Source: Epiperipatus broadwayi (lineage: Eukaryota; Onychophora; Udeonychophora; Euonychophora; Peripatidae). Taken from it: a stretch of 64,000 bases of DNA. The translations under genes were made by a program, and so were the position numbers. The notes beneath the pieces were generated by a model. It saw only the letters and a program-made list of their open reading frames with translations. It had not been told where the DNA came from and did not search any database. Below are positions 23,661-34,221 of the stretch, one piece after another (position 1 is the first letter of the stretch; every line of letters begins with the position of its first letter). The stretch covers positions 30,451,725 through 30,515,724 of the forward strand of contig JAQFVV010000002.1 in NCBI GenBank assembly GCA_028023455.1. Reading direction: 5' to 3'.

Positions 23661-26036
23661 AAGTACAGCAAAAGTAAGAGTTGATATGTAGAACTTCATT
23701 TTTAAATAACTAATGATTAGAATAATTCTTCACTTGACATATATTCTTCACATATATGCTATGAATACGACAAAATTGTCATCAAAAGCATGCTACGAAG
23801 TAAATAAAACAAATTTATATAAAGTTTACATTTTCTGTGTAAATATTTAAAATATTTATAATTTTACGATAGAAGATAAAAAGTTTTTCGAATTACTAAA
23901 TCATGCACATATAATTTGTTTAATCTGCCAACTTATCTGTTCATATCCTTAATAAATTTAATTTTTTAAAATTAGTTTACCTAGATCTAACATATACAAC
24001 TAAAATAAAGTTATATATTTAAATGTTTAAAGTATTTGGATACGTGCAACATATGCAGCTTTACAGAACATATAAGACAAAGCTACCATTCAATAGTTCT
24101 ATAATTTGATTAATTATGATGCCCAGTAGTAGTTGCACCCTTATATGTATGTACACATATAATGTGTATAAGTGTAAACATTTAGCCTATTATTGTGGTA
24201 AAATTTGTTAAACAAATACTGTATGTTTATTAAACTTAAAGCAGAAGTTTGTCAAATTATTAAAGAACCATTAACTATACAGTTTTTACATCATACTAAA
24301 ATATTGTACTATCTTAAAACTGACAATTTATTTAACAGATATCAAATCCTCATTCCATTCTCTTCTTCCAACATAATACCCACAAATTACTAATTTCGTA
24401 TGCAATTAATTCATTATGCAAATTTAAAGCATATTTACATAACAAATTAATTAAAATAATATTTTTTTTGCTAGTTCCAAATTTTTGAAAGGTAAAAAAT
24501 ATGCTATTACTATATAACTTATTCGACTAGCCCTCTTGCTATCATGTTAAAAAGAAAAGCAGCCATTTTTAAAAAATAAAAGGATTACACATAAGAAGAT
24601 GGTTAAAAATTAAGTAAATAATTTCAGCAACTATTAATTAGGTAGAAAGAAAATTGTCAATAAGGCAACGACAAATACTCGACTATATATATATTTTTAA
24701 AGAAAACAATTTTTAACATCTTCCGTTTAAACAATGCACACATTCTATTCAAAATTATAGTCAAAAATAACTTAAGAAGCTAATGCTATTGTTAAACGTT
24801 ATAGATATGAATATTTTAATATAATAATTTAAACGGAGAATGAAAATTTAAGACTTTATCATATGATAGGTAGACATTTTGATTAACGTTGATGTGATTT
24901 TAAATTGTGCAATTTTTTATTGCAATTACTCCAAGCAATTTAAACTATCAAATAAATAGAACGAAGAAAAAAAAGTAATAAAAATTTACAAATTATTCTT
25001 TTCACGAGAACGTAATTATTTTTTTTTTTTAATATCACACCCTTCGAGTGCCTATGTATTATAAAAAAGATGATATCTGCAAATTCAATGAAAAAATAGG
25101 TTTAGGAATGTTAATTATATATTCAAGTCTTTAAACTATATAACGAGTATCAACAATAATAGCTGACAAAACTTGACCATCAGTTATAATTCGACAAGAA
25201 TAAAAATAAATAAATATAAGGGGGAAAAAAGACCAAATCAATTTCATAACTATTATACGTTGTAATATATATCTATGTATTAGAATATAATTATTAATGT
25301 TCGATTATTGTCAGTTTAAATTTGTTTGACCTCTAGTTAAACTGACCTATATATGTAATGGGATATTAAAAGACGTTTTGTAGTAAATTTTGTTTTTTAA
25401 TGGATGAACATAATTGTAAATATGAATTTTTAAATGGCACTAAAAAATTAAGCCTACGTTTAGATTTACAACGGAGTTGTAAACACTGAAAATTAAACTG
25501 TATATTTACTATTTATTTAATATACTACTTTATAAATTTGAAAAATGTATAATCTTAAGGTTTTTTTGTTAAAAAAAAAATAGGGGAAATGCTTAATTTC
25601 AATATATTATTCAACGATTAGGCTTTAAAAGGGTAGCCTATTTTAAAAGCAATTATTTAATCAACACGCTGTAATAATAAAATGTTAATATATAAATAAT
25701 TTCTAGAAATTTTTATGTGACAAAGAAAAGTTATATAATAATAAAAAAATCCAATGGTTATAATTAAAAGAATTAATTATTATACAGCTTTTCGGTCGAT
25801 CAACAATCAGCCATATTTGTAAAAGTCATGGCTGAACATGACGTATCCGAATTTGTTAATTCTATATTATTATATGTGAATCCTTCATAAAACATGAAAT
25901 ATATGTTAAATTTTAAACATTCGATTATACATTTGGAAAACATATGATCACCATAACTTTTGAGAAAACCCTTTTGGTATGAGATCTGACTCAGGATTGG
26001 CCAATCATAAATTGGCAGCAAAGATTGCAATTCGAT
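23661..26036. other. intronic sequence next to the WDR26 exon, nothing recognised
   Basis: AT-rich. No further exon of WDR26 was found on the minus strand in this stretch or below it; there is no continuation of the LisH domain. Confidence 0.5.
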
Positions 26037-26042
26037 CCTTAC
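26037..26042 (-). promoter_or_regulatory. 5' splice donor of the WDR26 first coding exon
   Basis: The minus strand reads TTGAA then GTAAGG, a consensus donor. Splitting the codon after AA allows the next exon to supply an Asn, which is the residue after GLGL in vertebrate WDR26. An ORF read through instead ends at TAA two bases later. Confidence 0.8.
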
Positions 26043-26248
26043 TTCAAACCCAAACCTTTCAGATGCTGGCCTATTAACCGCACAATGTCCTGATCACTTC
26101 GTGATTTAAGTTTAGGAGTGATTTCTTTTTCCATTTCCCCGTTGATTCCACCATTTTCAGCCGATAAACAGGCACCATTTTGCATGGAACTAGTCGAGGC
26201 TTGTTGTGATGTGTCTCCATTGTGTTGCGGACAGCCATTCGACTGCAT
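26043..26248 (-). CDS. WDR26: WDR26 orthologue, first coding exon (N-terminus and start of LisH domain)
   Basis: WDR26 is a LisH/CTLH and WD40-repeat scaffold of the GID/CTLH ubiquitin ligase complex in animals. The exon encodes 68 residues plus two bases, starting MQSNGCPQHNG and ending RLIGQHLKGLGL. The start resembles the vertebrate MQANG start. The segment ACLSAENG matches vertebrate ACLSAQNG. DQDIVRLIGQHLKGLGL matches the first part of the LisH domain (vertebrate DEDVIRLIGQHLNGLGL). The middle is Ser/Gln/Asn-rich low complexity. The ATG at 26248 has A at -3 and no upstream ATG was seen back to the hairpin at 26376. The next exons are outside the window on the low-coordinate side, so the intron exceeds 26 kb. 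No broken motif is visible. Confidence 0.9.
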
Positions 26249-26326
26249 GTTAACTGCAGAGAGACGTTGTTTTTTCCGCGGTGGCGGAGACACTCCACCG
26301 TCTTCCGAGTCCGAACTCGAGGCCAG
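26249..26326 (-). other. possible non-AUG N-terminal extension of WDR26
   Basis: The reading frame stays open upstream of the ATG to a stop near 26355. It encodes an acidic serine patch (ASSSDSEDGG) followed by an NLS-like PPPRKKQRL. No ATG occurs in it. A CTG at 26324-26326 has A at -3 and G at +4, the best context for near-cognate initiation, and would add 26 residues. Alternatives are plain 5'-UTR or an upstream spliced exon. Confidence 0.4.
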
Positions 26327-26342
26327 GCTTGCAAAGAAATTC

Positions 26343-26376
26343 CGTGGTTTGTATTTTTAGTAAATACTAAACCACG
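26343..26376 (-). promoter_or_regulatory. hairpin in the WDR26 5'-UTR or core promoter
   Basis: cgtggttt (26343-26350) pairs with aaaccacg (26369-26376) and gtattt (26351-26356) with aaatac (26362-26367). This gives 14 base pairs with one bulged base and a five-base loop. In the transcript it would sit just upstream of the possible CTG start and about 95 nt upstream of the ATG. Confidence 0.55.
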
Positions 26377-26468
26377 ATTTAAAACGGTCAGGCATAAGAG
26401 TGATGAGAAATTAAGATACTCAGCTTCCTTAGACACTAAGCAGACTTCTAGTTCTTTATTTTGTTTGG

Positions 26469-26476
26469 TGACGTCA
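26469..26476. promoter_or_regulatory. CRE palindrome in the WDR26 promoter
   Basis: TGACGTCA, the full CREB/ATF consensus, lies about 220 bp upstream of the start codon in the CpG-richer segment. No TATA box at a sensible distance was noticed. Binding is inferred from the motif only. Confidence 0.5.
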
Positions 26477-26491
26477 TCCCTGGCGATTCAT

Positions 26492-26501
26492 GGGAAATTC
26501 C
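26492..26501. promoter_or_regulatory. kappaB-like site
   Basis: GGGAAATTCC matches the Rel/NF-kappaB consensus and is nearly palindromic. It lies 16 bp from the CRE on the upstream side of the gene. Motif match only. Confidence 0.35.
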
Positions 26502-26509
26502 TATGCTCA

Positions 26510-27224
26510 AAAAGTTTTTATCTTATTAGCATAAACTTTTTGGTGTTTTAAATTTTAAATCCAGGGAACAAACATGTCATGAAGTGTCGAAATATATTTT
26601 TATAAGTTACGTTACATTTTTCTTTCTTTTAAAGGAAGTAGAAGTCTCGTTTTGAATGAAAATGATTCATTCTATATCATATCTCATTGGTTGATCAATT
26701 CATTATTATTAATTATAAATGTAATGTATGCTATATATTTTTTTTATATATATAAAGTCGTGGCCCATAGTTTAAAAGATTAAAAATAATTTCCTGTTGT
26801 GGTTTGCTCTAATAAAATAATGATAGAATGGAAAAACCTTTTTTATATTCAAAGTGATAATATTAAATAGCCTATTTTTCAAAGCTATCCAAAAATTCTT
26901 TTAATCCTTCTTCCAAAATATTAAAAACAGTTCCATTCTTAACAATTGTTATATATTATTTAATAAAATTAGTTGTTCGATAAATTAATAACTGCATCTA
27001 AACATAAACAGTTAGTCGGACGGTGTTTGGACTAGCTCGTTGGATTTTTATAATTTTAATAAAACAATATAAACACTATATTGGGCTGGCAAATAAAAAA
27101 ATTAAGAGCTGTCTTGACATTACTAAATGAAAAATGTTAACAATAGTTATACATTAAACTATATACTGAAAGTTGATAGTTTGAAACTTTTACGTATGTG
27201 ATTACTACTTCAAAATCAAAGTCA
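26510..27224. other. upstream intergenic sequence, nothing recognised
   Basis: AT-rich; no supportable feature. Confidence 0.45.
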
Positions 27225-27300
27225 AAACTCTCCGTACAGTAAAGAGTTTCGCCTGTTGTGTAAGCATAGGAAATGGTGATCATGTGATGTTTAGTACTTT
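27225..27300. mobile_element. family 1 fragment
   Basis: Carries caaaactctccgtacagt, then a partial complement (gagtttcgcctgtt), then the terminal gaaatggtgatcatgtgatg. It is a collapsed palindromic copy with no ribozyme. Confidence 0.6.
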
Positions 27301-27571
27301 AAAATCACGTGGTTATTATTTAACGAAAAACTGCATGCATGTTTATTAATTTAATTCTTATGGCCTTCAATCATACCCGCACACTTTTTTCAAAGAGGTC
27401 ATTTACACATAAAATAACTTCTTTTGTTTTGTGCGACTGAAAGAATAACAATTGTATATGGAAGGTGTATGTTTTTCTTTACCAAAAAAACTAAGTACTA
27501 AATTTTAAATTCAACATAGCTCAATATATATGTAAACAAAGGGGATAAATCACCCTCCTGCAGATTATGAC

Positions 27572-27612
27572 TTAAAAGCACTCTAAATGTCCAACATTTA
27601 GAATGCTTTTAA
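27572..27612. repeat. short perfect-stem hairpin
   Basis: The 19-base arms ttaaaagcactctaaatgt (27572-27590) and acatttagaatgcttttaa (27594-27612) are reverse complementary with one mismatch and a three-base loop. The role is unknown; no T-tract pattern suggests a terminator in a eukaryote. Confidence 0.6.
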
Positions 27613-28139
27613 TTAAGTAATAGAGAACTATGATAAAATAACACTTTATTACGTTGTTTGTTCTTGTTTGTCATCTCCGTATTACAAAAAACTAAATTTT
27701 TTCCTAATTTTTATACATTCTGTTGATTTTAATCACTTGGACTGTGGAAAATAATCAATTTTGTTGTGTCCTATTCTTGATGGTTGGTTTATTTATTATT
27801 TTAACACTGTTTTTTTATATACAATTTATCCAAGCCACTTCAAACGCTCTTTAGCAAAACTCTTTATTTATACATAATTAGTTTCCAACCAGTAACCACC
27901 TAAACATTCACAGTAAATATAGCAACCAATATCTCTAACTGCTGTCAAGGCAACCTTCACACCTTTTAATAGCAAGAATGGAAATATTTATACATATACA
28001 TACACCTACGTGTTTTATTATTTTAACAGTTTTAATTCTTCAATAATCTTCATAACAGCATTTGATAATATATATATTTAGTTATCCCAATAATTCAACA
28101 ATTACTAATTTTCTTCTTTTCTGAGCCTTCATAATATCT
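27613..28139. other. intergenic sequence, nothing recognised
   Basis: AT-rich; no supportable feature. Confidence 0.45.
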
Positions 28140-28445
28140 GGTAATTAATGAATATACCCAGAAAAGGTTGTCGCGGGTCCACTTCCCTGACCCATGCTTT
28201 GACATATGGAGAAAAAAAAAGGTAGTTTTTTTAATATTCAGCTTGATTACAGTCTAGCATGCTTTCAATATGTTTAATATATTCATGGCATCTAATGGTA
28301 CGATGGTGGCTAATGGTGTGATTATCATCAATTAGATGCCATGAATATGATATATTAAATATATTGATATCATGCTAGGCTGGAATAAAGCTGAATATTA
28401 AAAAAAACTACCTTTTCTGTGGATATATGCATTAATTACCAGATA
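28140..28445. repeat. foldback element with a tRNA-like insertion in one arm
   Basis: Arms about 28140-28292 and 28318-28445 are reverse complements: attcatggcatctaat pairs with attagatgccatgaat, and ggtagtttttttaatattcagct with its complement. The left arm contains an extra GC-richer segment at about 28168-28205 (gcgggtccacttccctgac) absent from the right arm. It looks like a fragment of a tRNA-derived SINE. Confidence 0.7.
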
Positions 28446-28594
28446 TCCCATATAAATGCATTTAAATATATTATTGCTATTTATCATGAAATATTGTACT
28501 AATACGTAAATGATTTTTCTAATAATAGTCTGTTCAATGCCTATATACATATATACTAATAAAAGAAAAAACACAATTACTTCTCTATAAAACT

Positions 28595-28640
28595 GCTTTA
28601 ATATTTCAACCAGCGGACTGGTTTCATCAGAACTTCCAGA
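28595..28640 (-). ncRNA. hammerhead-like motif with six-pair stem II
   Basis: On the minus strand, CUGAUGA is followed by AACCAG, a UCCG loop, CUGGUU and GAAA: an ideal hammerhead core with a perfect stem II. Stem I on the 3' side is poorly supported (only UU/AA seen next to the core), so this may be a remnant or a look-alike. Confidence 0.4.
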
Positions 28641-28674
28641 AATTAAACATTAAAAAATTTCAAACATTCACATG

Positions 28675-29377
28675 ATATATAGGGTATATGAGCACAGACT
28701 TTCACATGACTCACCACTCGATCTCTTATCACTGATACACTTGAACACATATATGTTGAAAAGATAAATAATCACCAATATACATATTTCATGCTAAACC
28801 AGCAATCACCAGTTGGTTCAGATTATAATCTCTACACATATATGCAATAAGTGCTCAGATATATATATTAAGATAGCCAATCTTCATACTTTAATGGACA
28901 GGCTTCAATCCACTCCACACTCCAACTCTTTAACTGTCCATCCAATTGAAAATCTGAAGATGGAACATTCAAAGGCCACCCTGAAGCCAAGATTCTTGAT
29001 ATGAGATAGAGTGGGGTCATGTGAAAGTCTGTGCTTATATATGTTATATATTACATGTATTAATACAAGTATATAATAAGCTTGTATTTCAGTTATTACA
29101 TAGTAGAGATGTCTTCCCATCCCCTGTATATGTATTAAATGGATTATGTCCTGTACATGAGGGATCAGATTGACTTTAGGTCAACATGGGTGTGACAAGA
29201 ATCTCAGCCTCTGGATGCCCTTTGAGTATTCCATCATCAGATTTTTAATTGGATGGACGGTTGAAGAGTTGGAGTGTGGAGTGGATTGAAGCCTGTCCAT
29301 TAAAATATGAAGATTGGTTATCTTAATATATATCTGAGCACTTATAGCATATATGTGTAGAGATGATAATCTGGAAC
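28675..29377 (-). mobile_element. family 3 hammerhead repeat, palindromic copy
   Basis: Segments at 28810-28990 and 29180-29377 are reverse complements (caggcttcaatccactccac pairs with its complement near 29275-29300). The left part carries a dead family 3 ribozyme on the minus strand at 28775-28832: core CUGGUGA, with stem II and GAAA preserved. The right end abuts directly on a truncated RTE LINE at 29378. A close relative is at 49963-50500. Confidence 0.65.
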
Positions 29378-31505
29378 ATTTCCTGCAGCTCTAAAGCATC
29401 TGCAAAATCTAAATGTCTTAAATAACCTCCATTTACTCTCACTCCTTTATCTTCTCATTTTAATCCACAAAATATTTCTTGCAGCACTGCTGAAAAAGTT
29501 TTGGATATAGGGAGCCACCCTGTCTTACACCCTTCTCAATAATGACTTTCCTAGTATCATTATGTAATCTAATTGTTGCTATTGCATTTTTATAAATATT
29601 CTTTAAAATATGACAATATCCTGGATCTATACCTTGATGATCCAATGCTTTAATCACTAGAGAAATGTTTATAGAATCAAATGCCTTTACATAATCTACA
29701 AATCCAAAGCATTATGGCAACTCATATTCATTCGTCCTTTCTATAACTTCTCTCAATACCTGGATATGATCTACTGTACTAAAACCACTTTTAAATCCAG
29801 CTTGTTCTCTTGGTTGGTGGAAATCAAATGTTCTCTGTAGATAAGTTATAATTATCTTGGTAAAAATTTTGTATAAAACTAATAAAAGGCTGATAGGTCT
29901 GTAATTTCTAATAACTTCTTTACCACCTTTTTTAAATATTAATATTATTACTGCATTCTTCCAGTCATCTGGTACATCTTTATCATTTAGACATTTGGTA
30001 TATAACTTTGCTAAATTTTTTTCCAATTTCTTCACCTGCTTCTTTTTATTTATCAATTATAATTCCATCATTACCTGTGGGGCTATTCCTTTCTTCATAA
30101 ATTTAATTGCATATTTCACTTCTTCATTTAAAATTCTGGGTAAATCAGAAGATATCATAGATATAGGAGATCCTTGTTCTTTATTACTATATAATTCTTG
30201 ATAGAAGTCTTCTATCCATTTCATGACACATTCTTTTTAGTAATAATTCCAACTTTTTTCTTATTGCAGATATAAATTTCCTATCAATACCAAAATGTTG
30301 TTTTACACTCTTGAGACTTTTATTCTCTTCTACAGCTTTTCTTGCTAGTTCACAGTTATACTTTCTTATATCATTTTCAACTCTTTTCCACACCATTTTA
30401 CAAAATTTGAGATATTCAATCCTTTTTAATGCATCATTTTTGTATATCATCATATTCCTTTTTTTTTTCATAAATTCTTTAGTCTCAGTAGAAATTTTAT
30501 TGGTCAATTGCTGCTTTTTTCTACCAGCTATCTTTGTTGCAGTTTTCAAAAGTGTATCAGTTATTTTCATATTAATTTCATTCAAATCTGAATCATGTTC
30601 AAAATCCACTAATACTTGAAACCGATTTGTAAGTTCTAATTTAAATTCATTAGAATGTTTCTGAAGATTAGGAATATCAACTGTAAATATTGTTTTTCTT
30701 AATAATTTTAATTTTTGTCTCTCTAGTTTTACATTAACACGTAACTTACACCTTACTAATCGATGATCACTTCCTGTGTTAAATTTATTAAGAACATTAC
30801 AATCTTGAAATATGTATTTCCTGTTAGTCAAAATATAATCCAATTCTGCTGTACCTTCATTTGGATGCTTCCATGTCCATTTCCTTTTAACATTTTTTTC
30901 AAAAAATGAATTCATAATATAAAGTTTTTTCTTTTTCTGCAAACTCCACAAGTCTATGTCCTCTCTCATTTCTACTACCATAACCAAAATTACCTACAGC
31001 AATTTCATCTTTCATTTGTCTACCAATTCTAGCATTAAAGTCTCCCATAACAATTTTAAAATGGTGTTTACTCTGATCAAAAGCCTTTTGTACATCCATA
31101 TAAAAATCTTCTACTACTTCATCACTATGAGAACTTGTTGGGGCATAAACCTGAATTATCTGCATTTGGTATCTGCTATTAAGTTGTATAACTTATCTTG
31201 CCACTCTGTCCGATACATCATCAATCTCCACAATGTTGTTCTTCCACTTTTTATTTCTAATGAATCCTACTCCACTTGTATTTCCAATATTTGTGCCTTT
31301 ATAGTACAATATATGTCACTTTTTAAATCATTTATCTCTTCATCTTTTCTTCTAACTTTACAAAGTCCAATAATGTCCCATTTAATATAAGACAATTCTT
31401 CTTCTAATTCTTGCAATATTCCTTCACTTGAAAGTGATCTGCAGTTGTAAGTACTAAATAAAAAGTCATCATCAAATGACAGCCTGGGTTGACAATTAGG
31501 GGATT
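29378..31505 (-). pseudogene. RTE-type LINE, inactivated (copy A)
   Basis: The minus strand encodes in order an APE-type endonuclease, a linker and the reverse transcriptase. The endonuclease starts near 31460 (TYNCRSLSSEG) and includes QVYAPTSSHSDEVVEDFY near 31110-31165, MGDFNARIG near 31040, and GSDHRLVRCKLRV near 30730-30770. The transcriptase has NYRPISLLLVLYKIF (29870-29915), QAGFKSGFSTVDHIQ (29755-29800) and GVRQGGSL. A frameshift separates the endonuclease parts near 30935. The FADD catalytic box is partly deleted near 29405: after HLDFAD the next residues are LELQEM. The C-terminal region is missing. The closest known relatives are RTE-clade elements annotated as endonuclease-reverse transcriptase in insects and molluscs. 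Confidence 0.85.
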
Positions 31506-31779
31506 CAGCAGTTTAAAACATTATATTATTGTATATTTAAAAAAACCATAAATATACTATTATATATAAAAATACCACTATACATATTTTACTAATCCAC
31601 ATATAAAATAAAAAAACAAATAATAAACAATAAAAAATAGAACATTAAAAAACAGTTCTCTAGGAACCAAATCCCTAGGAAACTAGGCAATTCAAGGATG
31701 TGATAATACCTATATTCATATCATGAAGATGTAACATCTTAAATTTAAAAATAAAAAACTTTGGTCAATAAATTGGTTT
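31506..31779. other. intergenic sequence, nothing recognised
   Basis: AT-rich; probably old flank of the LINE and mariner relics. Confidence 0.4.
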
Positions 31780-32088
31780 GTATGAGGTGCGAGAATTTAA
31801 TTCACAGAATGCACATACATACGCACTAATGGCTATAGTCACCTTCTGCGAAATCCTCTTGTGCATGTATATAGTGATTAAAATGGCATTCCCATTTCTG
31901 GAAGCACACCTGGAAGCCAATTTCAGGAATATTGTTGAGAAATTGCCTCACATTCTTTCGGATATCAAGTATAATAGAAAATCTTCATTCTTTCAGAAGT
32001 TTTTTTTGACCAGAAAGTCTCTCACAATGACTGCACTATGACTAGAGGCATTGTCATGATGAATGATCCACTCGTTCGGTTACAATTT
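31780..32088 (-). pseudogene. mariner transposase C-terminal relic
   Basis: The minus strand gives WIIHHDNASSHSAVIVRDFL (32015-32080), the second catalytic-aspartate motif and following helix of mariner transposases. It is followed by frame-shifted remnants of the end, including a degraded IPEIGFQVCFQKWECHF (about 31880-31935) and EGDY (about 31830). These match the typical mariner tail (IP, CFQQW, YFEGD). Frames change and stops occur, so it is dead. The N-terminal side is replaced by the 43-bp minisatellite. Confidence 0.75.
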
Positions 32089-32904
32089 GGGCATTGTCAT
32101 GATGAATGATCCACTCGTTCGGTTACAATTTGGGCATTGTCATGATGAATGATCCACTCGTTCGGTTACAATTTGGGCATTGTCATGATGAATGATCCAC
32201 TCGTTCGGTTACAATTTGGGCATTTCATGATGAAGGATCCACTCGTTCGGTTACAATTTGGGCATTGTCATGATGAATGATCCACTCGTCCGGTTACAAT
32301 TTGGGCATTGTCATGATGAATGATCCACTCGTTCGGTTACAATTTGGGCATTGTCATGATGAATGATCCACTCGTTCGGTTACAATTTGGGCATTGTCAT
32401 GATGAATGATCCACTCGTTCGGTTACAATTTGGGCATTTCATGATGAAGGATCCACTCGTTCGGTTACAATTTGGGCATTGTCATGATGAATGATCCACT
32501 CGTCCGGTTACAATTTGGGCATTGTCATGATGAATGATCCACTCGTTCGGTTACAATTTGGGCATTGTCATGATGAATGATCCACTCGTTCGGTTACAAT
32601 TTGGGCATTGTCATGATGAATGATCCACTCGTTCGGTTACAATTTGGGCATTGTCATGATGAATGATCCACTCGTTCGGTTACAATTTGGGCATTGTCAT
32701 GATGAATGATCCACTCGTTCGGTTACAATTTGGGCATTGTCATGATGAATGATCCACTCGTTCGGTTACAATTTGGGCATTGTCATGATGAATGATCCAC
32801 TCGTTCGGTTACAATTTGGGCATTGTCATGATGAATGATCCACTCATTCGGTTACAATTTGGGCATTGTCATGATGTTCGGTTACAATTTGGGCATTTTC
32901 CTTT
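32046..32904 (-). repeat. 43-bp minisatellite derived from the mariner catalytic motif
   Basis: Nineteen full units plus partial end units. Starts are visible at 32089, 32132, 32175, 32218, 32260 and so on to 32861. Period is 43 bp, except two 42-bp variant units at 32218 and 32432 that share gcatttcatgatgaagg. Each variant is followed by a unit with cgtccgg, so a 214-bp block of five units was itself duplicated. One frame of each minus-strand unit encodes PNEWIIHHDNAQIV, the mariner DD-type catalytic motif, because the array grew from that part of the adjoining transposase relic. A 43-bp unit changes frame in each copy, so the array is not coding. Confidence 0.95.
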
Positions 32905-33085
32905 GAACAGGATCTTGTAATCTGACATATTTTTAAATAACATTATTGGTTCATTAGTTGTCTGCTTCATGAATTCTTGGTGGGGTCATTCTGGGAATTA
33001 AATTGTCACACTTTGTGTAGCCATTGCAAATCTCATCTCTAGTGTGTTTTTTATAGATCTATTTTTCTTGGCATTCGAATAATCA
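32905..33085 (-). pseudogene. possible upstream part of the mariner relic
   Basis: Adjoins the minisatellite on the side where the middle of the transposase should be. No motif is secure; called by position only. Confidence 0.25.
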
Positions 33086-34221
33086 TCTTAGTTTGCAACT
33101 AACTACTGCTAATGGAACAAATAGTCAAATGCTCCTGATAAATGTTTGTAATCAATTAAATTTTCCAAATTTGAGATCTACTCCTTAGTGTAAAACCTTT
33201 CAAGAACTCTCTCATTAGTTATGTTTTTAATCAGAAACTCCAATTCATGATGCAAACGAAAGGTATGACATAGTTGAATGTTTACACGGAAACAATAATC
33301 ACTTTTCTATTCATATGTCTTAATTACAACTAATTGGATTTTGGTGATGGAATATTTCAGAAATCAGTCTTATACATATATACCATTTAACTCATTAATA
33401 CTTCATATTCATACCTCATAACAGATGGAGATAATCCATGTTTGTATTACAAACCCAAATAGAAATATGGCATTACAAGAAATATATACGCAAAATTAAC
33501 TAATGCATATGATAAATGTTTATAACTAATCAAATCTTTAAGATTTTTACAAATCTTTGAAGTTTCCCTCAGCGTTACCAGAAGCTTTCTCATTATTCAA
33601 GTATTTCAACAGAAATTCTGGTTTATCAGAAGGAATTGACTATTGTCTCTATGTAGATATGTTGGGTGGTTCATATTTCTAGTGGATTGACTTGGATTCA
33701 AACTTTTAAGTAGATTTAAATGTCAAGTTTGTAATTTGACAGGTAAACTGCAATTAAAAATGACTGTTACTTCTGCATTTCTTCCAATTTTAAATCCCAA
33801 ATCACATTGACAAAGGAAAAAGCACTAAATTGGTCTAAGGGTGGGGTTTGAATACTTAAATCAGTGGTTTATATGCATTTAGTAATCAAGTTTATGCTAG
33901 AATGCATTAAAGTGGAAAACTTTTGACTTACTTGGGAAATTGAAAATTTGTTACTAACAATCTTCCTTATACAGATTTCCCATTAACTGTAATATCCACT
34001 TTCATTTTTCCTAACTTAAACTGTATATGAAATAATACTCCTTACTTTAAATTATTGCAATTTCTTATATATAAATTGTTATTTTGATTGTCCTGCAGTC
34101 ATTTTCAGAGGCATCTACGATCGAAACAGCAGTTTAAGAAATATAATTATATTTATAGGATTTTAAGCTGTTGTGATATGCATTGGAATCAATATTTAAA
34201 AAAAACTGAGTAAATATTAAT
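33086..34221. other. intergenic sequence, nothing recognised
   Basis: AT-rich. A segment near 34095-34115 (tgtcctgcagtcattttcag) resembles the short motif shared by foldbacks at 45.2 and 56.6 kb. Confidence 0.4.

Noticed and set aside
26249-26293. GTG at 26293 as the WDR26 start
   Set aside because: GTG is not a usual eukaryotic start; the ATG at 26248 matches the family N-terminus, and the CTG at 26326 is a better near-cognate candidate.
26074-26436. Overlapping ORFs of 80-120 codons on both strands across the WDR26 exon
   Set aside because: They are shadow frames of the CpG-richer exon; only the frame with WDR26 similarity and a matching splice donor is supported.
30956-31390. Plus-strand ORFs opposite RTE copy A and minus-strand ORFs opposite copy B
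   Set aside because: They are antisense shadows of the LINE coding sequence.
32046-32904. CRISPR array interpretation of the 43-bp repeats
   Set aside because: Units are contiguous without spacers, and the sequence is eukaryotic.
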